Shown here piece after piece: positions 10,015 through 18,237 of a DNA stretch of 64,000 bases (positions are counted from its first letter, which is position 1; each line of letters begins with the position of its first letter). Under the pieces are notes generated by a model. That model did not search any database, had not been told where the DNA came from, and saw only the letters and a program-made list of their open reading frames with translations. Location: assembly GCF_038066715.1 (NCBI RefSeq), contig NZ_JBBUKT010000002.1, forward strand, positions 682,001 through 746,000, written 5' to 3'. The DNA is from Luteolibacter sp. Y139 (lineage in GTDB: Bacteria; Verrucomicrobiota; Verrucomicrobiia; Verrucomicrobiales; Akkermansiaceae). Position numbers and translations under genes: made by a program.

Positions 10015-10332
10015 ATGGCGAACGCAACCAACGTCCTTTCCAGCGGCATCGAGATCACCGGCTCCATCCGCTTCTCGAATGACATGATCATCGACGGCAA
10101 GATCGACGGCGAAATCATCTCCGACAAAGGCCGCGTCACCATCGGCGAAAACGCCGTCGTCAAGGGCAACGTCACCGCCGGCGAAGTGAAGGTCTTCGGC
10201 AAGATCGAAGGCAAGATCACCTCCGAGCGCTGCGAGCTCAAGGCCAAGTCCCGCCTCGAAGGCGACATCAAGGCCAAGATGTTCTCCATGGAAGAAGGCG
10301 CCCAGCTCGCCGGCCGCACCGAGATCGGCTAA
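10015..10332 (+). CDS. Bactofilin family cytoskeletal protein
   Basis: About 105 residues. Short glycine-rich units repeat every 5-6 residues ('IDGKIDGEIISDKGRVTIGENAVVKGNVTAGEVKVFGKIEGK'), the bactofilin beta-helix. Bactofilins polymerise without nucleotide into membrane-associated filaments that help shape cells or position other machinery. The frame is open upstream to a GTG at 9931, but ATG 10015 puts the usual short N-terminal tail before the first strand and is preferred. Followed by a strong terminator; monocistronic. Confidence 0.88.
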   Translation: MANATNVLSSGIEITGSIRFSNDMIIDGKIDGEIISDKGRVTIGENAVVKGNVTAGEVKVFGKIEGKITSERCELKAKSRLEGDIKAKMFSMEEGAQLAGRTEIG

Positions 10333-10361
10333 GCCTCGTTCTCCCAAATCACCACTTTCAA

Positions 10362-10394
10362 AAAAAGGCCGCCTGTCCATCAGGCGGCCTTTTT
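10362..10394. terminator. Rho-independent terminator after bactofilin
   Basis: Stem 10367-10375 with 10381-10389 (GGCCGCCTG/CAGGCGGCC), preceded by A6 and followed by T5, so it can act in both directions. Confidence 0.92.
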
Positions 10395-10419
10395 CGTGCC
10401 CGCCTCTCTCTTTTTCTTC

Positions 10420-10446
10420 GTAGCGGAAGGACTGCGTCCTTCCGGC
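10420..10446 (+). repeat. REP-like hairpin, family B
   Basis: GTAGC followed by the stem GGAAGGAC-TGC-GTCCTTCC. The same family occurs at 12237-12263 and 34045-34071 and, inverted, at 34126-34152, with compensating changes in the stem (GGAAGGAC, GGAACGAC, GGAAGGGC), which shows the hairpin itself is conserved. Confidence 0.75.
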
Positions 10447-10607
10447 TGGGCGAGGCAGAAGGAAACACCGCCGCTCCGATCACCGCCGCGGCCCTCACCG
10501 CCAGCCATAGTGGTCCGCATCGCGCCGCGTGCGGTCGAAGCCACCCTTGCGCTCCGTGTAAACCCCCTTCGTCTCGCCCGCTTGATAGGGGACGCGCCAC
10601 GATCCAC

Positions 10608-11543
10608 CTACGCCACCCTCTTGGCCTCCGCCTTCTTCACCCACGCATCCCCCGCATAAATCCCCACCGCCGTCCAAATCAGCCCGAACGACAGCAACCT
10701 CACCGGATTCATCGGCTCCCCATAAAGCCGCCACCCGATCAAAAACTGCAGCGTCGGCCCGATGAACTGCAGGATCCCCAGCGTCGTCAGCGAGATCGTC
10801 CGCGTCGCATGGCCGAAGCACAGCAGCGGCGTCGCCGTCGCCAATCCCGTCCCCACGATCCACAGCGCATCGGCACCCCCATGCCCGAACCAAGCCTCCC
10901 CGCGGACCGCCTGCCAAGCCAGCCACCCCACCGCCAGCGGCGCCATCAAGCTCGTCTCCGCCACCAATCCCCCCAGCGCCCCCAACGGCGCCTTCTTCCG
11001 CACCACAGCATACAGCGCGAACGTGATCGCCAGCACCAGCGCCACCCACGGCACACCCTTCACCGCCGGAAACTGGCACGCCACCCCGGCCAGCGCGATC
11101 CCCACCGCCAGCAACTGCCGCCGGTTCTGCCGCTCCCCGAAAAACCACGCCCCGAACAGCATGTTCAGGAACGGATTCAGGTAATACCCCAGCGCCCCCT
11201 CCAGGATCCGCCCGTTCAGCGTCGCCCACACATACAGCAGCCAGTTCGACGCCAGCAGGCTCCCGGACAGCAAGTGCCACCCGGCCCCACGCCACGAGGA
11301 AAGCCCCCGCACCACCTCCCCAAGCTGTCGCCGCCACCCCATCAAAAGCACCAGCAGCACCAGCGACCAAATCGTCCGGTGCGCGATGATCGACACCGGC
11401 GGCAAGAACCCCAGGTGCTTCCAGAACACCGGCAACACCCCCCACAGGAAAAACGCCACCACCGCACTCGCCACCCCGCTGCGGGACTCAGGCTCGGACC
11501 CGGTCGTGTTCACGACAGTGCCTCGAATTTCCTGCAGATCCAC
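10608..11543 (-). CDS. rarD: RarD-type EamA-family transporter
   Basis: A 311-residue integral inner-membrane protein with about ten hydrophobic segments, beginning with 'AVVAFFLWGVLPVFWKHL', the RarD (chloramphenicol-sensitive protein) signature, and containing 'ISIIAHRTIWS'-like and 'SNWLLYVWA' family motifs. The length is typical (about 300). Drug/metabolite transporter superfamily; the natural substrate is not established. The ATG at 11543 lies inside the end of the upstream LON-domain gene (34-bp overlap); a later GTG around 11513 would remove the overlap and keep the first helix. The two genes probably form one minus-strand transcription unit. Confidence 0.88.
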   Translation of the reverse strand: MDLQEIRGTVVNTTGSEPESRSGVASAVVAFFLWGVLPVFWKHLGFLPPVSIIAHRTIWSLVLLVLLMGWRRQLGEVVRGLSSWRGAGWHLLSGSLLASNWLLYVWATLNGRILEGALGYYLNPFLNMLFGAWFFGERQNRRQLLAVGIALAGVACQFPAVKGVPWVALVLAITFALYAVVRKKAPLGALGGLVAETSLMAPLAVGWLAWQAVRGEAWFGHGGADALWIVGTGLATATPLLCFGHATRTISLTTLGILQFIGPTLQFLIGWRLYGEPMNPVRLLSFGLIWTAVGIYAGDAWVKKAEAKRVA

Positions 11544-12118
11544 GCCACCCGCGCCGCCGCCGATTCCATCTCCAGCAGATCCTGACGCTCGTCCGGATCG
11601 TGCAGGAATTGCTGCGCCATCACATCCGCCAGGATCGAGGGATCATCGATCTGCTCCGTCATGTTCACCAGCGCCTCCCGCACCTCGGATGGCAGCCCGC
11701 GCGTCACATGATCCGCCGCCTCGTGCAACGCCTCCAGCGCACCCTTCGCCTGCGACTCCGGCTCGAAAAGCGACGGCACCGGCATGATCCGCGCCTTCGG
11801 ATACGGCGAATCCAGCCAATCCACGAACTTCACCCGGATCACCCCGTGCAGCAGCAGGTTCGAGGTGCCGTCATCCAGCTCCCGCGACGCCCGCACCAGC
11901 CCCATCGTCCCCACCGGCGATGCACACCGCGAAGGATCATCCATCTCCTTCCCGAGCAACCTCGCCACCGCGAAAAAGCACGTCCCCTGCAGCGAATCCG
12001 CCAGCATCATCCGATACCGCGGCTCAAAGATGTGCAGCGGCAATCCGCCGTGCGGAAACAGCGTGCAATCGGGCAGCAGCATCACGCCACAGGTTTCCGG
12101 GATATTCAGCGACGACAT
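11510..12118 (-). CDS. LON N-terminal substrate-binding-domain protein
   Basis: About 202 residues from the ATG at 12118. Contains 'LLPDCTLFPHGGLPLHIFEPRYRMMLADSL' (written here in part as the Lon N-domain hallmark LFPxxxLPLHIFEPRYRxM) and 'GTMGLVRASRELDDGTSNLLLHGVIRVKF'. The protease and AAA domains of Lon are absent, so this is a stand-alone LON-substrate-binding protein, a common bacterial family of unknown role. The frame stays open upstream to 12502 but the extra 128 residues are low-complexity and non-homologous-looking, so the internal ATG is chosen. Followed by rarD with overlap. Confidence 0.85.
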   Translation of the reverse strand: MSSLNIPETCGVMLLPDCTLFPHGGLPLHIFEPRYRMMLADSLQGTCFFAVARLLGKEMDDPSRCASPVGTMGLVRASRELDDGTSNLLLHGVIRVKFVDWLDSPYPKARIMPVPSLFEPESQAKGALEALHEAADHVTRGLPSEVREALVNMTEQIDDPSILADVMAQQFLHDPDERQDLLEMESAAARVAWICRKFEALS

Positions 12119-12236
12119 GGGTGCTTTACCTGCGGCAAAAGGAGGCCCGCCTCGCCAACCGCGCAATCCAAAAAACCGGTGTGAGCAGCAGCCTGTTAGA
12201 AAGCGACAACCGGCATTCCGTGGCCGCCCTCCATTC

Positions 12237-12263
12237 GTAGCGGAACGACTGCGTCGTTCCGGC
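12237..12263 (+). repeat. REP-like hairpin, family B
   Basis: GTAGC then stem GGAACGAC-TGC-GTCGTTCC. Compared with the copy at 10420 both stem sides changed together (G:C to C:G), keeping the fold. Confidence 0.75.
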
Positions 12264-12347
12264 GGGGCAAAGGTGTCCGGGCCTAACGACATCAATCCCC
12301 AATAAACATCGCCCCATAAAACCAAAGACAAGAAAAGAACACGAACA

Positions 12348-12460
12348 CTGGGAGCGCGGAAGCGGAGCGCAGCGGAAGTAGCCCGGGCCCATCCAATTCT
12401 TCCGGGCAATTTATTCCGCCTGCACAACAAACAAGCTCCCGAATTAAAATAGCCTCCCCC
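12348..12460. repeat. Dispersed intergenic repeat, copy 2 (partner at 2843-2960)
   Basis: 38 of the first 42 bases match 2843-2884, then diverging similarity continues to a run of Cs. Both copies sit upstream of a plus-strand nucleic-acid ATPase gene (rarA, SNF2) in a divergent gap. Confidence 0.7.
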
Positions 12461-12655
12461 AAAAAAATAGACACCCACAGTTTCAGCACAAACCCGGGAC
12501 ATTCCTTATTCTGACAATTACCCCAAAACCTCAATATCCCACATCCCCATCAACCACCATATCCAATCCGAAATCCAAAATCCCCAATCCGAAATCCAAT
12601 TTCTTTTCCTCGCCCAATCCCACCTCCCGCTGTCCCATTCCCCCGGCCAATCAAT

Positions 12656-15600
12656 ATGGAAATCACGGAAGACTGGGTGAGGGGACTGACCGGCTGGAAG
12701 CCATTCAAGGACGGCAAGACCATCGCCGATCAAGGCCTCATCGCCGGCCTCAAGCGCTCCGCCGATGGCCACCTCATCCAGGGCACCCTCCGCGAAGGCC
12801 GCCTCACCCTCCGCCCCATCGTCAAGATCGGCCCTCGCGGCCCCAGCGACGTCACCGTCCAGTGCGGCTGCCCCGACCACCGCGCCACCGGCGGCGTCTG
12901 CGCCCACGCCGTCGCCGTCCTCCTCACCGCCATCGCCGCGAATTCCAGTGCGAACCCCGGCCAAAAACCGGGCGCCACCACCGCCTCCAAGGCCCCCCAA
13001 AAAACCGACACCCCCGCCATCGTCCCCATCGCTTGGCAAGTCCGCCTCTCCCCACGCCTCGAAGCCGAATGGCTGGAGGGCAAGCTCTCCGTCCGCCTCC
13101 AGCCCGCCCCCGGCCAACCCATCACCGCCTCCGACGCTGCCGTCACCGCCTGGCTCGCCGACCGCAACCAAGCCCCAACCGGCCCCAACCCCGCACCGCT
13201 CGCCCTCCGCCTCGCCGGGGAAGACGCCGCCTCTCTCCTCGACCGCCTCGCCGGCCATACCCGCATCGAGATCGACGGCCGCCCCGGCCCCTTCCACCTC
13301 GATTCCGACCCCGGCCCGCCCCTCCGCCTCGCCGATAGCCGCCTCGATGGCTCCCAAGTCTCCCTGACCCTCGACCCCGCCGAGACCCGCCGGAAGCTCG
13401 TCCGCTGGGGCGCCAGCCCCGCCTTCATCACCCTCGGCACTGGTGCCGGCACGGGCACCGCCGCCCGCCTTCCCGCCGCCTCCAGCCGTCCGGCTTGGTT
13501 CGAGCGCGTCGCAGCCCTAGCCAGCCAGGGAAAACTCCGCCTCTCCGCCGCCGACTTCCTCGCAGACCTAGATGCCTGGCTCGATCTCTTCGAGGCCCCG
13601 CACCCCGGCTGGCTCGGCTCCCTCCGCTTCGCCAGCGCCGCCCCGGACTTCGTCCTCGATCTCGAGGGCTCGCTGGAAGTCCTGGAAGCCACCCTGTCCG
13701 TCCGCTACCCCGGCCTCTCCGCCCGCCCCCTCCCGGACCCCGGCGAGGACCTCCCGGGCCTGCCCGCCATCGCCCCGGACGGCCACCTCCAAGCCCGCCA
13801 GCTCGACTCCGAGGAAGCCGCCCGCCACCTCCTCATCGTCGCCGGTTTCGACCCCGCCGCCCGCCGCGCCCGCTTCCAGATCCGCGGCCGCGATGCCATC
13901 CTCTCCTTCGTCGCCGATGACCTCGACTCCCTCCGCCAGCGCTGGACCGTCAGGGAAGGGGAGCGCTTCGCCACCGTCCTCCAGCGCGTCCACGTCGTCC
14001 GCCCGGAGATCGAGCAGAAGGCCGATTTCGGCTCCTCACTCGCGTTTGAATTGTCGTTTCAGACCACCGGCGGCCAGCGCATTCCCGGGGGCGAAATGCG
14101 CCGTCTCCTCGGCGGCGGCAAGCGCCGCGCCACCCTGAAAAGCGGGGCCGAGCTCGTCATCAGCCGCTCCTGTGAAGAACTCGTCCAGCCCCTCGTCTCC
14201 GAACTGGGAATCGGCCGCCCCGATGAGGAAATCCGCCTCTCCGGTGCCGCTGCGATCCTTTTCCAGAATTTGCGTGAAAAACTCCGCAATACACTCCTGA
14301 AAAGCAATTCAGATGCGCTACTTGAAAATCAATCCCCCCAGATTTCAAACATAGGCTTGGAAGCCGACCTCAGACCCTACCAATCCCAAGGATCCGCATG
14401 GCTCGCCGACCGTTTGAATCGCCTCGGCGGCGCACTTCTGGCCGATGAAATGGGACTGGGGAAGACTCTGCAAACAATCGCTTCCATCAATCATTTCAAT
14501 CAATCTGAAACCACCGCCACCGGACCCACCTTGGTCGTAGCGCCGACCTCCTTGCTCGGCAACTGGCAAGCCGAGTTCAAACGCTTCGCACCGGGCCTGA
14601 AATGCCTCGGACTCCACGGCGCAGGGCGGGACAAGCTGCGCGACCAGGTCCCGGGAGTGGATGTGATTGTCACAAGTTATGGAACCTTGGTCCGCGACCT
14701 GGCCTTCCACCTCCAGAGGGAGTACCGACTGCTCGTCGCAGACGAGGCCAGCCTCCTCCGGAATCCGGATGCCGAGGTCAGCAAGGCCCTCGCCAAGATC
14801 CAGGCCCGCGGCCGCGTCGCTCTGACCGGCACCCCGATCGAGAACCGCATCCAGGACCTCTGGGCCATCTTCCGCTTCGTCGCCCCGGGCTACCTGGGCG
14901 ATCGGAAGGACTTCCGCGAACGCTACGAGGTGCCAACCACCGATGCCGACCCGAAAGCCTCCGCCGGCCTCATGGAGCGGCTCCGCCTCCGGATCTCGCC
15001 GTTCGTCCTGCGCCGCACCAAGTCCCAGGTCGCCAAGGATCTCCCGGATAAGATCGAGATCGATGAATGGCTGACCCTGGCCGACGACCAGGCCGCCCTC
15101 TACGCCAGCCTCGCCAGATCCGGCCTCGATGAGCTGGAGCGCATCCGCGAGCAGCAAGGAGAGGGGGCCGGCAAGATGCATCTCCTGACCCTGCTCCTGC
15201 GCCTCCGCCAAACCTGCGTCGATCCCGGCCTGCTGGACATCCCCGGACGCAAGGATTCAAACGCGGTGAAAATCGATCGTTTGCTTGAGCTGCTTTCCGA
15301 ACGCTCCGAAAACACCGGCAAAACACTGGTATTCAGCCAATTCGCCAAGAACTTACGCCGCATCGAGAAACGCCTCGAAACCGGCTTCGGTAAGGTATTT
15401 TGCCTCGATGGCACCACCCGCAACCGCCAATCCCTAGTCGATTCTTTCCAATCCGAGCCCGGCCCGGCCGTCTTCCTGATCAGCCTCAAGGCCGGCGGCT
15501 ACGGCCTCAACCTCACCGCCGCCGACGCCGTCGTCCACCTCGACCCCTGGTGGAATCCCGCCGTCGAAGCCCAGGCGACCGACCGAGCCCACCGCATCGG

Positions 15601-15778
15601 CCAAAGCCGTCCCGTCACCGTCTACCGCCTCATGACCCGCGACACAGTGGAAGAGCGCGTCCGCCGCATGCAGGACAAAAAGCGCGCCCTAATCGACGCC
15701 ACCACCGGCGACCCCAACGAAACCGACGGCATCCCAACCAACTGGACCAGCGACGATCTGGAGGGGTTGCTGCGATGA
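12656..15778 (+). CDS. SWIM zinc-finger SNF2-family helicase
   Basis: 1040 residues. N-terminal SWIM zinc finger with C70, C72, C82 and H84 ('CGCPDH...GGVCAH'). A long middle region (about 110-560) is Pro/Ala/Arg-rich. The C-terminal Swi2/Snf2 ATPase has motif I 'LLADEMGLGKTLQT' near 600, a DEAS variant of the DEAH box ('VADEASLLRN'), 'ALTGTPIENRIQDLW', and the second lobe 'GGYGLNLTAADAVVHLDPWWNPAVEAQATDRAHRIGQ'. It belongs to the bacterial SNF2 translocases, cytoplasmic and DNA-associated, thought to remodel RNA polymerase or nucleoprotein. Lys and Asp codons in the middle region show strong GC bias. The stop overlaps a tiny ORF. Confidence 0.92.
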   Translation: MEITEDWVRGLTGWKPFKDGKTIADQGLIAGLKRSADGHLIQGTLREGRLTLRPIVKIGPRGPSDVTVQCGCPDHRATGGVCAHAVAVLLTAIAANSSANPGQKPGATTASKAPQKTDTPAIVPIAWQVRLSPRLEAEWLEGKLSVRLQPAPGQPITASDAAVTAWLADRNQAPTGPNPAPLALRLAGEDAASLLDRLAGHTRIEIDGRPGPFHLDSDPGPPLRLADSRLDGSQVSLTLDPAETRRKLVRWGASPAFITLGTGAGTGTAARLPAASSRPAWFERVAALASQGKLRLSAADFLADLDAWLDLFEAPHPGWLGSLRFASAAPDFVLDLEGSLEVLEATLSVRYPGLSARPLPDPGEDLPGLPAIAPDGHLQARQLDSEEAARHLLIVAGFDPAARRARFQIRGRDAILSFVADDLDSLRQRWTVREGERFATVLQRVHVVRPEIEQKADFGSSLAFELSFQTTGGQRIPGGEMRRLLGGGKRRATLKSGAELVISRSCEELVQPLVSELGIGRPDEEIRLSGAAAILFQNLREKLRNTLLKSNSDALLENQSPQISNIGLEADLRPYQSQGSAWLADRLNRLGGALLADEMGLGKTLQTIASINHFNQSETTATGPTLVVAPTSLLGNWQAEFKRFAPGLKCLGLHGAGRDKLRDQVPGVDVIVTSYGTLVRDLAFHLQREYRLLVADEASLLRNPDAEVSKALAKIQARGRVALTGTPIENRIQDLWAIFRFVAPGYLGDRKDFRERYEVPTTDADPKASAGLMERLRLRISPFVLRRTKSQVAKDLPDKIEIDEWLTLADDQAALYASLARSGLDELERIREQQGEGAGKMHLLTLLLRLRQTCVDPGLLDIPGRKDSNAVKIDRLLELLSERSENTGKTLVFSQFAKNLRRIEKRLETGFGKVFCLDGTTRNRQSLVDSFQSEPGPAVFLISLKAGGYGLNLTAADAVVHLDPWWNPAVEAQATDRAHRIGQSRPVTVYRLMTRDTVEERVRRMQDKKRALIDATTGDPNETDGIPTNWTSDDLEGLLR

Positions 15779-15849
15779 GCATGGACCGGAAGGCTGCCCA
15801 GGCCGCTTTGCGGGATTTCCATTGGGAAGAAGCCCATTGCCGGCCTTGA
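15775..15849 (+). CDS. 24-residue ORF overlapping the SNF2 stop (possible truncated gene)
   Basis: An ATGA overlap with the SNF2 stop opens a frame that ends after 24 codons (MSMDRKAAQAALRDFHWEEA...), 38 bp before the left att core of the prophage. The coupling looks like a real downstream gene start, but the frame stops almost at once. It may be the stump of a gene lost when mobile DNA arrived, or no gene at all. No matching continuation was found to the right of the elements. Confidence 0.3.
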   Translation: MSMDRKAAQAALRDFHWEEAHCRP

Positions 15850-15886
15850 TCCAGTTTGGATCGCGTCCTTGGATTACTTGTTACAA

Positions 15887-15908
15887 TGCATGTAATGCGG
15901 AATTGAAA
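15887..15908 (+). repeat. Left attachment-site core (attL), dif-like
   Basis: The 22 bp starting TGCATGTAATGCGG are identical to 27199-27220. Just outside on the left the bases form TTACA-ATGCA-TGTAA (15881-15895), an inverted repeat of the size of a XerC/XerD site; 7 of 11 bases of the right arm match the E. coli dif half-site TTATGCGCACC. The right copy lacks the TTACA arm. Shared central bases plus one arm with the other arm exchanged is what XerCD-type strand exchange leaves. The dif assignment is an inference. Confidence 0.65.
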
Positions 15909-15963
15909 GTTGCCATTTATGATTGCGGCAGGAAGGCAATCGTCGTAGACGGTTGCTCATCGC

Positions 15964-15989
15964 AAAGCTTCACGCCCGTGTCGCTCTGT
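15964..15989 (+). repeat. Leader block shared by both att copies, copy 1
   Basis: 26 bases starting AAAGCTTCACGCCCGTGT match 27260-27285 at 22 positions, 55 bp downstream of the left att core (39 bp at the right copy). The bases between att and block are not conserved. Possibly part of a promoter or structural end of the element. Confidence 0.6.
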
Positions 15990-15996
15990 GTTTCCT

Positions 15997-16030
15997 GCCC
16001 CGAGGTGTCGTTACCACCTCGGGGCATTTT
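15997..16030 (+). terminator. Rho-independent terminator in the element leader
   Basis: Perfect 11-bp stem 15997-16007 with 16015-16025 (GCCCCGAGGTG/CACCTCGGGGC), followed by ATTTTT. It ends 8-13 bp before the ATG at 16038, so it would insulate the first prophage gene from transcription entering through attL, or act as an attenuator for it. Confidence 0.85.
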
Positions 16031-16037
16031 TCCTTCA

Positions 16038-16571
16038 ATGGCAGCGTTTTTGGACCAGCTCTTTTCGCCCGTCGTCTGGGTTCTGACGTTAGTAGGCTCG
16101 ATTCTTTTGAGCGTCTTTGCTAACCTTATTAGCCCTTGGGCACAGCGGCAGCTTTCGCTGGTGTCAGCTTCATACCGAGAACGGCAAAAGCTGAAAAAGC
16201 AGAAATATGAAGATCGGCTTGACGTCTATTCGTCGTCCGCCTGCTTCGTCATCAAGGAACAGATTAACGTAGCTTGTATCCTTCTCATCATGATGGGCTT
16301 CGTCTGCTTCACCATGACTTCTCTCGGAACGCTGCTCATCTTGAGAGAGGCTCCCCCCAAACCTGATACCAAAGCTTGGGTTCTGAAACTTGGTGAATTT
16401 TCCATTCCGGTCGTGATCACGAATAGCGCCATCATTCTTTTTTGGATGAATCGGCGGTTCATGAGAGCCCTTAAGTTCGCTCACGGCGTCTTGCACCGTT
16501 TCGGTTCGAAGACGTTCACAGCTGAGCAAAAAGATAGGCTGAATTATTCGTTGACCGAGGAAGAGAATTAG
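16038..16571 (+). CDS. Three-helix membrane protein, function unknown
   Basis: About 177 residues from ATG 16038 (the frame is open to 15822, but that part runs through the att core and terminator). Hydrophobic segments near residues 11-30 ('VVWVLTLVGSILLSVFANLI'), 78-100 and 117-137. Between helices 1 and 2 is a charged stretch 'SYRERQKLKKQKYEDRLD' likely to be helical, and the C-terminus is charged. First gene of the prophage, directly after a terminator and separated from rep by the presumed origin. No phage structural family is recognised; a cargo gene such as a superinfection-exclusion protein would fit the position, but that is a guess. Confidence 0.6.
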   Translation: MAAFLDQLFSPVVWVLTLVGSILLSVFANLISPWAQRQLSLVSASYRERQKLKKQKYEDRLDVYSSSACFVIKEQINVACILLIMMGFVCFTMTSLGTLLILREAPPKPDTKAWVLKLGEFSIPVVITNSAIILFWMNRRFMRALKFAHGVLHRFGSKTFTAEQKDRLNYSLTEEEN

Positions 16572-16801
16572 GATTGTGCTCATGTGTCCGCGGTGCGGAC
16601 GCCGGTGTAACGAGCCGGAGGGAGTAACGATCCCATGAAACGTAAGGGAAACACAGCACAGATAACGGGCGCGGAATCCTGCTTAAGGATATCCGAACGC
16701 ATATTCCCGCCCGGGGTCTATCCACGGCACGGGAATGAGGTATGGAGTAACGCATAGCCTGAGCAGCGAAAGCGCTACAGCGGGTAGCCCGTGCCGTGGA
16801 T
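16572..16801. other. Candidate replication-origin region of the filamentous phage
   Basis: Upstream of and overlapping the start of rep. Contains a hairpin GTCCGC-GGT-GCGGAC (16586-16600), two copies of GGAGTAACG (16621-16629, 16744-16752) and a perfect 14-bp inverted repeat (16720-16733 with 16788-16801, ATCCACGGCACGGG) enclosing 54 bases that include the rep ATG. Rolling-circle phages place the nick site and initiator-binding repeats next to rep. The exact nick site is not identifiable by eye. Confidence 0.55.
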
Positions 16802-17955
16802 CTGACCCGATCCCGGACGGCTTCGAAGCCGAGCACCTTGGTGGTGTTCGGGACTATCACCTTTCTCGCGAGAAATCGCCCGGTTTGCGCAGCCGGACCC
16901 TGAGCCCGCGTCGCGTCTCGTCCCCTGATGACGATTCCCATTCTCGGCAGAGTCCGGCTGCGCTCCGGTCGCGCGTCCTTCACGTCCGAGACTACAGCCC
17001 GCCGAATTGGCTCACCGTCGCCGGCGTCTCCAAGAAGCGGAAAGCCATCGAGCGCAAAGGCCTGCCCTCGTTCAAAAACTGGCGGTTCATCACCCTCACG
17101 CTCGATCCCGAACTTTTCGAGCAATGCCCCCTTTCCGGCTATCTCCAGGGCAAGGACCACATGCGCCGGTTTCTCTTCGCTTGCCGCGGCGCCGGCCTGT
17201 GGAGCGACGAGGCCAAATGGTGCTGGAAAATGGAGTTCCAGGCAAACGGCTGGGTTCACTGGCACTTGCTCGTCGAGCGCACATTGAAATTCACGCACGA
17301 CGAGCTGCGGGACATCGCGCGCTTTTGGGGCCTCGGCCGCACCAACGTCGAACGGGTCAACGTCCGCGAGTTCCTTTACTCTTTCAAATACGCTTTCAAG
17401 GCCGTTTATCAGGTTGACCAGGACGGATCCGATTCCCGCAACGTCGCGCCCGAGTGGTTCCTTGATTACCACTCTACCAAGCTCGTCACCGTCACCAACG
17501 AGGATGGAATCCGCCGCAAGGTCCGGAAGCCCGTTTCCTTCGCCCGCGTTCGCTTCTGGCAGACCTCCAAGGGCTTCTACACCGGTCTCCAGATCGAGGA
17601 CGAACGGCCCGACATCGAGCCAAAATCGGCCTTGGTCCCCTTTCCCGTTCGCGTCTCCGCGGAACGGTTAGAGCGCTCCGTCCAAGTCGTCTCCCGCGAT
17701 GCCGGGGGCAACTACAAGTCGAGCGCCGTCATCACTCTTGCCATGTCGAAGGGCCGCTTCTGGCACCTCGCGTCCTGGCACACAGCTCACGGAGCGGCAG
17801 TCGGGCTCGCCGTGGGTTCCTTCGCAGTGCCCGCATTCATCGTAAAACAAAACACAACGTCATGTCTGATCGCACCCCTGATACGGGAAAACCGCCTGTC
17901 GCTTCCAGCAGCCGAGAGATTGCGGCAGGAGGGAACCCATTTGCGAACCTCCTGA
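16735..17955 (+). CDS. Rolling-circle replication initiator, HUH endonuclease
   Basis: 406 residues. Motif 1 'FITLTLDP' (118-125), motif 2 H175-W-H177 in 'GWVHWHLLVE' binds the metal, and motif 3 'YSFKYAFK' carries Y215 and Y219, either of which can be the nicking tyrosine. This is the order of HUH initiators of phages and plasmids; in Ff phages gene II does this job with a different fold detail. ATG 16735 is the only in-frame ATG before motif 1; it lies inside the loop of the 14-bp inverted repeat, so folding could hide it. The first 85 residues look unstructured. The last 94 bases overlap the ssb-like gene, an unusually long overlap. Confidence 0.85.
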   Translation: MRYGVTHSLSSESATAGSPCRGSDPIPDGFEAEHLGGVRDYHLSREKSPGLRSRTLSPRRVSSPDDDSHSRQSPAALRSRVLHVRDYSPPNWLTVAGVSKKRKAIERKGLPSFKNWRFITLTLDPELFEQCPLSGYLQGKDHMRRFLFACRGAGLWSDEAKWCWKMEFQANGWVHWHLLVERTLKFTHDELRDIARFWGLGRTNVERVNVREFLYSFKYAFKAVYQVDQDGSDSRNVAPEWFLDYHSTKLVTVTNEDGIRRKVRKPVSFARVRFWQTSKGFYTGLQIEDERPDIEPKSALVPFPVRVSAERLERSVQVVSRDAGGNYKSSAVITLAMSKGRFWHLASWHTAHGAAVGLAVGSFAVPAFIVKQNTTSCLIAPLIRENRLSLPAAERLRQEGTHLRTS

Positions 17956-18230
17956 GCCAAGCCGATCTCGGCATCAAGATCACCGGCCTCGTCACCGCCA
18001 AGGATGATGCGCGCAACGTCGCTGGCACATCCAAGGGTGGCAAACCCTACTCCTTTTGGAACCAGCGCGCCACCGTTCTCGCCGGATCGGATACCGTCGA
18101 AATCACCATCCGCAAGGACACCGCCGAAGCTCTGCCGGCTTTCGATGTTTTCAGCGTCCGCAAGTTCCGCGTCGTGGGTGTGCGCGTGAATAATGGACTG
18201 CCGTCCTACGATGTTGAGTTGGACTCGTAG
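17862..18230 (+). CDS. Putative phage single-stranded DNA-binding protein (gene V position)
   Basis: 122 residues. N-terminal 45 residues are polar, then a beta-rich segment ('LGIKITGLVTAKDDARNV', 'GKPYSFWNQRATVLAGSDTVEITI', 'FSVRKFRVVGVRVNNGLPSYDVELDS') of a length and strand pattern compatible with an OB fold. It follows rep directly, as gene V follows gene II in Ff phages, and precedes a strong hairpin. The function is inferred mostly from position. Such proteins coat the plus strand before assembly. It starts inside the rep gene. Confidence 0.65.
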   Translation: MSDRTPDTGKPPVASSSREIAAGGNPFANLLSQADLGIKITGLVTAKDDARNVAGTSKGGKPYSFWNQRATVLAGSDTVEITIRKDTAEALPAFDVFSVRKFRVVGVRVNNGLPSYDVELDS

Positions 18231-18237
18231 GAAGCAG

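Larger units (their letters stand above)
12119..12655. other. Non-coding gap with three repeat types
   Basis: 537 bp between the divergent LON-domain and SNF2 genes. It holds a family B REP-like hairpin (12237-12263), copy 2 of the ~115-bp dispersed repeat (12348-12460) and a 16-bp direct repeat starting CCAATCCGAAATCC (12563-12578 and 12584-12599). The last 150 bp are C/A-rich. No gene or clear promoter is seen. Confidence 0.7.

Noticed and set aside
12563..12599. CRISPR-like short repeats before the SNF2 gene
   Set aside because: Two 16-bp copies with a 5-bp spacer only; simple duplication, not an array.
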